Notes: generated by a model from the sequence alone, not told the origin. DNA of 6,653 nt from Thermoplasmatales archaeon (GCA_023140035.1 JAGLML010000057.1:1-6653); one strand, 5' to 3'; numbered from the stretch's first letter, positions 1 to 4,912 are shown. Translations and numbers: made by a program.

Positions 1-22
1 GGTTCAAATCCCGACGGGAGCA
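1..22 (+). tRNA. 3' end of a tRNA gene (partial, isotype uncertain)
   Basis: Only the last part of the gene lies in the window. Bases 3-9 (TTCAAAT) form a canonical T loop, flanked by GG and CCCGA, which are halves of a T stem. Bases 15-21 (CGGGAGC) would be the 3' acceptor strand and A22 the discriminator base. The 5' acceptor strand, outside the window, should therefore read GCTCCCG. No CCA is encoded after base 22, as in many archaeal tRNA genes. Acceptors of this kind remind me of archaeal tRNA-Glu, but the anticodon is not visible, so the isotype is a weak guess. The antisense integrase remnant supports this being a tRNA used as an integration target. Confidence 0.8.
1..22. other. Probable att site (tRNA 3' end shared with int remnant)
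   Basis: The tRNA 3' end is also coding sequence of the antisense integrase remnant, which is the arrangement expected of an att core after SSV-type integration. The integrase N-terminus lies downstream of the tRNA, so the integrated DNA would extend rightwards, towards higher coordinates. I found no second copy of this 22-base segment in the window, so the distal att half is either further right or lost. Confidence 0.5.
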
Positions 23-186
23 TTTACCACGATTAGCAATGTACTCCACAAGTTTTACTTCGAGAAAATTGCTGATGTTGATATTCAAATTCTTTGCTTT
101 TTTAACAATTTCTTCATCAACTGAGAGTATTACTTTTCATTTAGACATACATATTATACAAATATAATATTTTTAGTTATCAATAT

Positions 187-576
187 TTAAAGAACTTCCG
201 AATTATTCTTCTTCAGAACCTTTTCAATTCTTTTCTTTAGATCATCTATATCAAAAGGCTTTTCTATATAGTCTGTAGCTAAAAAACTTCCAGCGTTCTG
301 AGCAAAATCATCCGTTCTCGCGGTAAGAAAAACCACGGGGATATCTTTCCACGATGAGTTTTCTTGTATAGTTTTAAAAGTTTCCCAGCCATTCATCTTT
401 GGCATCATAATATCCAACAATATAAGATCAGGAATTTCGTTATTCTCCAATAACTTAAGACATCGAATCCCACTAGAGGCACATGTAACCCTATAATCGT
501 CATCCATATTCTCTATTGTTTGTTTAATGGAATGAAGGTGATCCGGGTTATCATCTACCACCATAATCTTTTTCAT
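187..576 (-). CDS. Stand-alone response regulator (CheY-like receiver domain only)
   Basis: The 129-residue protein is a single receiver domain with no output domain. The family residues are all visible: the acidic pair D8 and D9 for Mg2+ binding, the phospho-acceptor D55 in LILLDIMMPKMNG, the switch threonine T85 in VVFLTAR, and the conserved lysine K106 in DYIEKPF. It should be phosphorylated by a histidine kinase and signal through protein contacts. No kinase is in the window, so the partner is unknown. The start is supported by GAGGT at 586-590, nine bases upstream of the ATG. A TATA-like stretch on the minus strand at about 602-613 is a candidate promoter. It is a single gene, divergent from the orphan ORF at 885 and 38 bases upstream of the integrase remnant on the same strand, so it may be cargo of a former integrated element. 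That last point is inference. Confidence 0.93.
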   Translation of the reverse strand: MKKIMVVDDNPDHLHSIKQTIENMDDDYRVTCASSGIRCLKLLENNEIPDLILLDIMMPKMNGWETFKTIQENSSWKDIPVVFLTARTDDFAQNAGSFLATDYIEKPFDIDDLKKRIEKVLKKNNSEVL

Positions 577-632
577 ATTTATCTTACCTCTTTTTTACAT
601 AAGTATATCTAAAGTTCCAACGTAATAGAGCT

Positions 633-717
633 TTGGTTCACTAACCAATTTTTATCTCATCTAAGATGTTGCAATTAAGAAACATCTCCAAAATATAAAA
701 CTGTTATGGTAACATAA
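633..717. promoter_or_regulatory. Cluster of three inverted repeats in the 308-base intergenic region 577-884
   Basis: The gap between the response regulator and the ORF at 885 contains no gene I can support, but it holds three small perfect inverted repeats. They are TTGGTT-CACT-AACCAA at 633-648, AGATGTT and AACATCT at 664-687 with a 10-base spacer, and TTATG-GTAA-CATAA at 704-717, overlapping TGTTA-TGG-TAACA at 702-714. All carry a GTT...AAC core, and their centres fall at 640.5, 675.5 and 710.5, so they are evenly spaced by 35 bases. They could be operator half-sites for the divergent genes. The first is followed by five Ts (649-653) and could instead be a small terminator. No regulator is identified, and short repeats arise by chance in AT-rich DNA. 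Confidence 0.35.
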
Positions 718-808
718 GCCTAGAGACTATCAGCTGCCTATTTGCTTTTCTGTCTAGAAATAATTTTATGAAATTATGAAACATAGGGGTTAAATAATAT
801 AAAGATTG

Positions 809-824
809 ATATATAATATATAAA
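809..824 (+). promoter_or_regulatory. TATA-box promoter for the ORF at 885
   Basis: The run GATATATAATATATAAA lies about 60-75 bases upstream of the ATG. An archaeal TATA box here would start transcription about 25 bases further on, near 838-848, leaving a leader of roughly 40 bases that contains the weak SD-like AAGG at 873-876. Confidence 0.5.
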
Positions 825-884
825 CATTAAAAATAACCGTTTGATGCCAAATCTAATAAAATTCAACCTAACAAGGCGACGCAT

Positions 885-1178
885 ATGAAAGAAGATGCTG
901 ATATTTCAATTAAAGAAGCAATGGATGAACTTTTGGAGACATCTATCTTTAAAAAGGTGGCGAAGAGAAATGACAAAAATTTCGCTCAAAAACTTGCAAT
1001 GTGGCTAGTTCGATATATATTAGTTATTTCCTCAATGAATGAATCTTTAAAAATAAATCTAGAAACGGTTTTACTAAATTTACATGGAAAAAACTTTAGA
1101 AAAATCCTAGAAGTTACAAATAAAACTTTTAATGTTGTTAAAGAAGATTCAGATAAATGTAATAAATACATTTGGTAA
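885..1178 (+). CDS. Hypothetical protein, 97 residues, predicted helical
   Basis: I do not recognise this protein. It is lysine- and glutamate-rich with no signal peptide. The middle segment MWLVRYILVISSMNESL (about residues 39-55) is hydrophobic on one face, but with an internal Arg it is a poor membrane span. Predicted secondary structure by eye is all-alpha, which suits a small DNA-binding or protein-interaction domain, although no family motif is visible. Support for a real gene comes from the upstream TATA box, the SD-like AAGG eight bases before the ATG, the absence of a competing gene, and a hairpin terminator just downstream. A 61-codon antisense frame at 986-1171 is taken as a shadow. 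The gene lies near the tRNA-linked integrase remnant, so it may be an element-borne gene; this is inference. Confidence 0.6.
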   Translation: MKEDADISIKEAMDELLETSIFKKVAKRNDKNFAQKLAMWLVRYILVISSMNESLKINLETVLLNLHGKNFRKILEVTNKTFNVVKEDSDKCNKYIW

Positions 1179-1214
1179 ACAGAGAACCTCTTGTGTTATG
1201 GACGACAAAAATTT

Positions 1215-1269
1215 AAAAAATAGAGTGGCTGAGAGACTTTTCGGCCCCTCAAGGCACAAAGATTTTTTT
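1215..1269. terminator. Bidirectional hairpin terminator between convergent genes
   Basis: Bases 1223-1234 pair with 1239-1250 around the tetraloop GACT (1235-1238). This gives a 12-position stem with one T/C mismatch (1226/1247) and two G-T wobbles. On the plus strand it is followed by seven Ts at 1263-1269; on the minus strand it is followed by six Ts, the complement of 1215-1220. It lies between the ends of the ORF at 885-1178 and the PRC-barrel gene ending at 1272, so it can stop transcription from both sides. Confidence 0.65.
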
Positions 1270-1271
1270 AT

Positions 1272-1832
1272 TTAAAAGTTGAAGTGTTGTTTCCAGTATT
1301 CTTTTAATTCGTCTAGAGTTTTGTCTAACCATATAGTGTCTGTTACATTGGTTATATAGTGAGTTGGTACAGGCATTAACGTGTTGTATGGAACTTTCCA
1401 GGTCTCACATAAGAAAGGATCTACAAAGCATCCATAGTTCTTGTATGTTCCATCACTTTCTACCCAAGTGTAAAACGTTCCAACTCGAGAATGGTTTTTG
1501 TCGTAAATTGGCATATCTACTAGTTCATCTGTTGGACAGGTTTTAGAACCACAAGGAATTGTCTTGTTCCAAAAACGACCTAACTCCTCAGTTGTTTTGT
1601 TTAAGGTTACGTGTTCGGTTACATCTCTTATGTAGTCACTGTATATTGGTATCAGCTTATTTGTCCCTCTGAACCAAGTGTCTCTTGTATTATCATTGGG
1701 TTTTATGCCAAAGAAATAGCCAGGATATTCTTGGTTCCAGCTGTTCCACCATTTGTCTATTGTCCCAATAGTGTTTCCGTTGGTGTCAAAAACTTCTTTC
1801 CCAACTAACTCATATGCGTTATTAACTTTCAT
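1272..1832 (-). CDS. Tandem PRC-barrel-like domain protein (two repeats)
   Basis: The 186-residue protein has two related halves. Repeat 1 (about 6-88) opens with ELVGKEVFDTNGNTIGTID, which is the typical PRC-barrel start. Repeat 2 (about 102-180) opens with ELVDMPIYDKNHSRVGTF. Both continue with a W/Y-rich strand region, a P-I/V-P or P-I-Y segment before a YI-(R/T)-(D/N)-VT motif (67-72 and 159-164), and an ending of the type L(N/D)KT...EEL..(F/Y)W. PRC-barrels are small beta-barrels known from photosynthetic reaction centre H subunits, RimM and archaeal CdpB-type division proteins; the role here is unknown. There is no signal peptide or membrane segment, so it should be cytosolic. Four cysteines (C94, C99, C135, C142) sit in the linker and repeat 2, and could bind a metal or form a disulfide. 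The start is supported by AGGAG (complement of 1841-1845) eight bases before the ATG. It is a single gene with its own promoter and terminator. Confidence 0.75.
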   Translation of the reverse strand: MKVNNAYELVGKEVFDTNGNTIGTIDKWWNSWNQEYPGYFFGIKPNDNTRDTWFRGTNKLIPIYSDYIRDVTEHVTLNKTTEELGRFWNKTIPCGSKTCPTDELVDMPIYDKNHSRVGTFYTWVESDGTYKNYGCFVDPFLCETWKVPYNTLMPVPTHYITNVTDTIWLDKTLDELKEYWKQHFNF

Positions 1833-1872
1833 TCACATCTCTCCTAGTTTTTTCATAGCAATCTATTAAGTT

Positions 1873-1881
1873 GTATATAAA
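1873..1881 (-). promoter_or_regulatory. TATA-box promoter of the PRC-barrel gene
   Basis: Read on the minus strand this is TTTATATAC, preceded by a purine-rich GGGAATA that could serve as BRE. A start about 25 bases downstream would fall near 1848-1852, just ahead of the SD at 1841-1845, giving a compact leader of about 15-20 bases. The agreement between promoter and SD positions supports both. Confidence 0.6.
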
Positions 1882-1902
1882 ATATTCCCTCAAAATTATA
1901 TG

Positions 1903-1929
1903 TTGCAACGCTTATCGACGCTATTGCAA
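1903..1929. repeat. Paired TTGCAA palindromes upstream of the PRC-barrel promoter
   Basis: TTGCAA occurs at 1903-1908 and 1924-1929, 21 bases apart (two helical turns), with ACGCT also repeated between them (1908-1912 and 1918-1922). The pair lies 20-50 bases upstream of the minus-strand TATA box, where an archaeal activator would bind. It could equally be chance. Otherwise the 182-base gap 1833-2014 holds only the promoter, the SD and the terminator T-tract. Confidence 0.25.
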
Positions 1930-2006
1930 TTTCATCAGGAAATGGTAAATGAGAGGTTTCAATCGATATTATAGTTTTAGAACTAAGATAAAGTAATAAT
2001 TGATAT

Positions 2007-2014
2007 AAAAAAAA
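2007..2014 (-). terminator. U-tract terminator of the cyclophilin/dUTPase-like operon
   Basis: Eight consecutive Ts on the minus strand follow directly after the TAA stop of the last gene of the operon. Archaeal transcription commonly ends at such U-rich tracts without a hairpin, and I see no strong stem upstream. Confidence 0.6.
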
Positions 2015-2494
2015 TTACCGTTTCAATGTGACACCACGTTGATTTTGGTATGTGCCTGAACGCTCGTTATAAAGGGCCTTTGGTACTGTAGAAAGACGCT
2101 CAAATACAATCTGGCAGAATCTATCTCCTATCGGTATTTCGATTTCTTGATCGCTTGAGTTAAAACAGCCAATGGTCAAGGTACCATGAAATCCAGCATC
2201 GACTTTTCCGAAACTTGCCAATATGCCTTTTCGTGCATAACTAGATCTAATCCAGAGCTGTGAAGAGAGCTGCGGACCCATTTTGACAAATTCTTTTGTA
2301 CTAATAGCAAACCATGTGAGAGGTGGAATTGATGCCATACCTTCTCTGATATGTTTCTCTGTTTTTTTTATGTAAACCTCATCAATTGATAAGTCATATC
2401 CATTTGGCGTGAGGTTTTTCTGGTTAAATGGTTCTATGCCAAGTTCACTGTTTTTAATTGAGTTCTCAATATCTTCGTCAGAAAGAATGGTCAT
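2015..2494 (-). CDS. dCTP deaminase/dUTPase-family protein, probably a dUTPase
   Basis: Members of this trimeric family act on deoxynucleotide triphosphates in the cytosol, deaminating dCTP and/or hydrolysing dUTP to dUMP to keep uracil out of DNA. From the chosen start (159 residues) the family blocks appear in order: NLTPNGYDLSI (27-37), LWIRSSYARKGI (80-91), VDAGFHGTLTIG (98-109), GDRFCQIVFERL (123-134) and the C-terminal SGTYQNQRG arm. The aspartate that positions water in dUTPases is present (D99). The glutamate required for dCTP deamination (E138 in E. coli Dcd, E145 in the Methanocaldococcus bifunctional enzyme), ten residues further on, is glycine here (G109). I infer dUTPase activity only. 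An ATG at 2506 would add MVIF, but the ATG at 2494 gives MTILSDEDIE, like family N-termini, and has GGTGAT four bases upstream. Last gene of the operon, overlapping or abutting the cyclophilin stop. Confidence 0.85.
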   Translation of the reverse strand: MTILSDEDIENSIKNSELGIEPFNQKNLTPNGYDLSIDEVYIKKTEKHIREGMASIPPLTWFAISTKEFVKMGPQLSSQLWIRSSYARKGILASFGKVDAGFHGTLTIGCFNSSDQEIEIPIGDRFCQIVFERLSTVPKALYNERSGTYQNQRGVTLKR

Positions 2495-2504
2495 AAAAAT
2501 CACC
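2492..2504 (-). promoter_or_regulatory. GGTGAT-type ribosome binding site deciding the dUTPase-like start
   Basis: On the minus strand, GGTGAT at 2504-2499 is followed by TTTT and the ATG at 2494. GGTGAT matches the 3' half of AGGAGGTGAT, the complement of the usual archaeal 16S tail. Measured against that decamer, the ATG falls at position 15, the same register as the AGGAG site of the cyclophilin gene just upstream. This favours 2494 over the ATG at 2506, which overlaps the cyclophilin stop (TAATG). Confidence 0.6.
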
Positions 2505-2505
2505 A

Positions 2506-2976
2506 TTATTTGTTTTCTATTGTTATCTTGTTTATTATAATGTTTTCTAATGGTTTGTCATTTCTAACTGTTTTAACTTTAGATATGGTATCGATAACAT
2601 CCATTCCTTCAATCACTTTTCCAAAGACAGAATGATGTCCGTCGAGCCATGGTGCCGGAGCTACTGTTATGAAAAACTGAGAGCCTCCTGTATTTGGACC
2701 TGCATTTGCCATTGAAAGCATGCCTTTTGTATCGTGCTTTAAATCTGGATGAAACTCATCTTTTATTGTATATCCCGGTCCTCCTCTGCCAGTTCCATCC
2801 GGACATCCACCCTGTATCATAAAATTTGGGATTACACGATGAAAGATAAGACCATTATAAAATCCATCATTTGCAAGTTTGGTGAAGTTTCCTGTTGTTA
2901 CAGGTGCTTTATCTTCAAAAAGTTCAATTTTAAAATTGCCTTTATTTGTATTAAATTCTGCTGTTCCATTCGTCAT
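2506..2976 (-). CDS. Cytosolic cyclophilin-type peptidyl-prolyl cis-trans isomerase
   Basis: The 156-residue protein catalyses cis-trans isomerisation of X-Pro bonds during protein folding. It is one cyclophilin domain with no signal peptide or membrane segment, so it should be cytosolic. The active-site set known from human CypA is complete: R47, F52, M53 and Q55 in FHRVIPNFMIQGG, the block NTGGSQFFIT (95-104) with F102, and W110, L111 and H115 in WLDGHHSVFGK. W110 is the tryptophan associated with cyclosporin binding. The start is supported by AGGAG at 2990-2986 (minus), nine bases before the ATG. That SD touches the stop of the upstream anchored cyclophilin, with a gap of 14 bases, so the two are co-transcribed and probably translationally coupled. 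Its own stop overlaps an ATG of the next gene by one base. Confidence 0.96.
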   Translation of the reverse strand: MTNGTAEFNTNKGNFKIELFEDKAPVTTGNFTKLANDGFYNGLIFHRVIPNFMIQGGCPDGTGRGGPGYTIKDEFHPDLKHDTKGMLSMANAGPNTGGSQFFITVAPAPWLDGHHSVFGKVIEGMDVIDTISKVKTVRNDKPLENIIINKITIENK

Positions 2977-2990
2977 TTTTATATTCTCCT

Positions 2991-3677
2991 TTATTGATTT
3001 TCAATTGTTATGCTATTTATTATTACATCGTCTATTGGCCAATTTTGCATCGCATCATGTTTTATTGTTGTTTCAACGATTGCAATTGATCTTACGATAT
3101 CCATGCCATCAATTACTACTCCAAATGCAGCATAACCATTGGGATCAACGCCTCCGGGTTCAAGATTAGGTTGAGGGCCATCATCGATAAAGAACTGACT
3201 TGTAGCACTGTTAGGATCATTTGTTCTTGCCATTGCAATCGCTCCATCAACATGGCGCACTTCTTCATTAATTTCAAGATCAATTGGATCATTGGTATCC
3301 TTTTCAGTACCATTAGGATAAAATCCCCCTCCTTGAATCATGAAATCATCGATGACTCTATGGAATACCAAACCGTCATAGAATCCATCATTTGCATAAT
3401 TGATGAAATTCTCACATGTATTTGGTACTTTGTCTTCATAGAGTTCAACTTTTATTGTCCCCATTGATGTATCGATAATTGCAATGGGATTTCCAACTAC
3501 TCCATTATCTCCATCACCATTTCCATCATCACCGCTTCCACTATAAAGATAAACTGCAGCAACGGCAACTATCGCAATAAATATGATAACGATTCCAATT
3601 TTCACTCCTTTTGATTCAAATGCACTTTGTTTTTTTGCTGGATTTGATCTTTTTCTTTGACTTTTTTTAGATGTCAT
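2991..3677 (-). CDS. Membrane-anchored extracytoplasmic cyclophilin (PPIase)
   Basis: From the chosen ATG the protein has 228 residues. A strongly basic N-terminus (SKKSQRKRSNPAKK) precedes one transmembrane helix at about 25-45, then a flexible Gly/Asp/Asn linker (46-63), then a cyclophilin domain (about 64-228). By the positive-inside rule the isomerase faces outside, where it could help fold exported proteins. Catalytic residues R107, F112, M113 and Q115 lie in FHRVIDDFMIQGG, and SATSQFFID matches the bacterial-type subgroup. The CypA tryptophan is replaced by a leucine-containing PNLEPGG segment. There is no lipobox cysteine. The frame extends to a TTG at 3731, but the ATG at 3677 has a GTGAT ribosome site and gives a proper positive-inside anchor, and 3731 sits at or before the expected transcript start. 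First gene of a three-gene operon; paralogue of the next gene, sharing the C-terminal SITIEN/KITIEN ending. Confidence 0.92.
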   Translation of the reverse strand: MTSKKSQRKRSNPAKKQSAFESKGVKIGIVIIFIAIVAVAAVYLYSGSGDDGNGDGDNGVVGNPIAIIDTSMGTIKVELYEDKVPNTCENFINYANDGFYDGLVFHRVIDDFMIQGGGFYPNGTEKDTNDPIDLEINEEVRHVDGAIAMARTNDPNSATSQFFIDDGPQPNLEPGGVDPNGYAAFGVVIDGMDIVRSIAIVETTIKHDAMQNWPIDDVIINSITIENQ

Positions 3678-3688
3678 AAAAATCACAC
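3675..3688 (-). promoter_or_regulatory. GTGAT-type ribosome binding site deciding the anchored cyclophilin start
   Basis: On the minus strand GTGATTTTTATGAC spans 3686-3673, identical over 14 bases to the start region of the dUTPase-like gene (2503-2490). GTGAT pairs with the 16S tail and is followed by TTTT and the ATG at 3677, in the same spacing. This argues that 3677, not the upstream TTG at 3731, is the true start. Confidence 0.6.
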
Positions 3689-3744
3689 TTCCCAGTATAA
3701 TAACAAACTTTAAAGATTTTTTCAAATTCAATTAACATTAATCA

Positions 3745-3763
3745 GAAAAATTATATATATCTA
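3745..3763. promoter_or_regulatory. Divergent TATA-box region between the cyclophilin operon and the phosphoesterase gene
   Basis: GAAAAATTATATATATCTA is an almost symmetrical AT run preceded by GAAAAA on the plus strand. For the plus strand a start about 25 bases downstream falls at about 3780-3785, essentially on the ATG at 3785, so that mRNA would be leaderless. For the minus strand the start would fall near 3725-3731, giving a leader of about 50 bases before 3677. One TATA stretch may serve both directions, or two overlapping boxes may compete. Confidence 0.55.
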
Positions 3764-3784
3764 AAATTCCTATTAGTAATTGAT

Positions 3785-4912
3785 ATGAAACGCGATAGAA
3801 TCATTAAGTTTTTAATTGTTTCAATTCTTTTTTTGTCTCCAATAATTCATTCAATTTCAGCTATTTCCTATAATACAAAATCAATTCAACAAATTGAAAT
3901 CATTGTGGGCCCATATCCTCAAAATGCAAATACAGATTTTATTGAAATTATATGGGGAACAAATGAAAAAACAACAAAAAATAAAGTACATTGGGGACTT
4001 ACTTTAGATTTAGGAAATATAAGTTCAGAATTATATGAAGAAACTTTACTAAATCAAAATTTACATATAGTCAATCTAGATGGATTATCTTCTTCTACAA
4101 AATATTACTACAAAGTCGTTTCAGATAGTATTGAAAGTAAGACATATTCATTTTACACAACTTTTGAACGAAATAACACAGTTAGATTTATAGCATACGG
4201 TGACACACGCGGGGTCTGGGATAACTGGCAACATGCTAGTATTGTTGCAAACAAAATTGAAGAGCATAAGCCACACTTTGTTTTACATACAGGAGATATC
4301 GTTAATGATGGAAAAAACAAAAGTCAATGGGTAGATTTCTTCTCCATCTCACAGTTTGTTCATAACAGCACGCTATATCCCGCTTTAGGTAATCACGAGC
4401 ACTATGGAATCTCATATTTTAGATATTTCTCACTACCTCACAATGAACGATGGTATTCAATAGATAATGGACCAGTTCATTTTGTTGGCTTAGATTCCAA
4501 TCCAAGAAATGCACTTAAACTGTCTCAATTACTCTGGCTAATAAAGGATTTAAGGGCAAACAAGCAGCCGTTTACAATAGTGTTCTTCCATCATCCCTTG
4601 TATAGTTCAGGTAATCATGGTAGTACTTTGTATCTTAGATGGCTGTGGAGACCTATTTTTGAACACTTCAACGTAGATATTGTCTTCAATGGTCATGATC
4701 ATAATTACGAAAGAGGGAGAGTTAAAGATGTAAACTACATTGTGACTGGTGGCGGAGGAGCTCCACTTTACAATGTTGGAGAAAGTTGGTGGACAATATA
4801 TTCTGAGAAGACATATCACTATTGTTTGATCACAGCAAATCAATCAAAATTAACGTTTCAATCGATAAAACCTGACGGATGTGTTATCGACTCTTTCGTT
4901 ATTTCAAAATAA
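3785..4912 (+). CDS. Secreted purple-acid-phosphatase-like metallophosphoesterase
   Basis: The 375-residue protein has an N-terminal signal peptide (basic MKRDR, hydrophobic core about 6-21, likely cleavage after SISA at 26). A fibronectin-like domain follows at about 36-127, ending in SSTKYYYKVVS, as in purple acid phosphatases. The calcineurin-like metallophosphoesterase domain (about 133-375) carries all five metal-site motifs: GDTRG (139-143), GDIVNDG (170-176), GNHEH (202-206), FFHHP (267-271) and GHDHNYE (303-309). It should be an exported di-metal phosphomonoesterase or phosphodiesterase; the substrate is unknown. The tyrosine of the classical GDxxY motif is absent (N174 there), so a purple Fe-containing centre is unlikely. 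Sequons at N130, N178, N194 and N352 fit an exported archaeal glycoprotein. There is no C-terminal anchor. No SD precedes the ATG, consistent with a leaderless transcript. It is divergent from the cyclophilin operon. Confidence 0.9.
   Translation: MKRDRIIKFLIVSILFLSPIIHSISAISYNTKSIQQIEIIVGPYPQNANTDFIEIIWGTNEKTTKNKVHWGLTLDLGNISSELYEETLLNQNLHIVNLDGLSSSTKYYYKVVSDSIESKTYSFYTTFERNNTVRFIAYGDTRGVWDNWQHASIVANKIEEHKPHFVLHTGDIVNDGKNKSQWVDFFSISQFVHNSTLYPALGNHEHYGISYFRYFSLPHNERWYSIDNGPVHFVGLDSNPRNALKLSQLLWLIKDLRANKQPFTIVFFHHPLYSSGNHGSTLYLRWLWRPIFEHFNVDIVFNGHDHNYERGRVKDVNYIVTGGGGAPLYNVGESWWTIYSEKTYHYCLITANQSKLTFQSIKPDGCVIDSFVISK

Larger units (their letters stand above)
1..148 (-). pseudogene. N-terminal remnant of an SSV-type tRNA-targeting integrase (Int(N)), in-frame stop at codon 4
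   Basis: Read on the minus strand from ATG at 148, the frame gives MSK, then TGA (137-139), then KVILSVDEEIVKKAKNL, NINISNFLEVKLVEYIANRG and KCSRRDLN, open to the window edge. The beta strand followed by two helices looks like a small CcdA/CopG-type ribbon-helix-helix. The CSRRDLN stretch is the antisense translation of the tRNA 3' end. From memory, this pairing (short RHH-like segment ending in RRDLNPG or similar) is the usual start of archaeal tyrosine recombinases whose attP lies inside the int gene, and such fragments are often annotated as CcdA antitoxins. Integration splits the gene, leaving the N-terminal part fused to the tRNA. Apart from the TGA the 49-codon frame is clean, so one nonsense change is the simplest explanation. 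An AT-rich TATA-like stretch at 161-175 would give a nearly leaderless transcript. A real RHH antitoxin is the alternative, but the overlap with the tRNA argues against it. Confidence 0.7.

Noticed and set aside
1..148. Functional CcdA-type antitoxin gene
   Set aside because: In-frame stop at codon 4, no adjacent toxin gene, and the reading frame runs into a tRNA gene, which fits an integrase remnant better.
986..1171. 61-codon minus-strand frame opposite the orphan ORF
   Set aside because: No promoter or SD of its own, lies wholly inside the better supported plus-strand frame, and ends before the shared terminator.
1364..1808. Two plus-strand frames (1364-1546, 1611-1808) opposite the PRC-barrel gene
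   Set aside because: Antisense shadows with no family features; the minus-strand gene has SD, promoter and internal domain repeats.
1900..1974. 24-codon plus-strand frame beginning MLQRLSTLLQ
   Set aside because: Too short to judge, no SD, not followed by a terminator, and overlaps the region upstream of the PRC-barrel promoter.
2495..2506. ATG at 2506 as start of the dUTPase-like gene
   Set aside because: Possible because of the one-base stop/start overlap, but it adds MVIF not expected in the family and lacks the well placed GGTGAT of 2494.
2749..3467. Plus-strand frames (2749-2997, 2879-3169, 3171-3467) and a minus-strand frame (3116-3313) over the cyclophilins
   Set aside because: Out-of-frame shadows of two clearly recognised cyclophilin genes; compositions rich in Cys, Ser, Ile and Leu typical of antisense translation.
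3678..3731. TTG-initiated 18-residue extension of the anchored cyclophilin, resembling a signal peptide
   Set aside because: TTG start without SD, located at or before the predicted transcript start; the internal ATG at 3677 has a GTGAT site and makes a normal N-terminal anchor.
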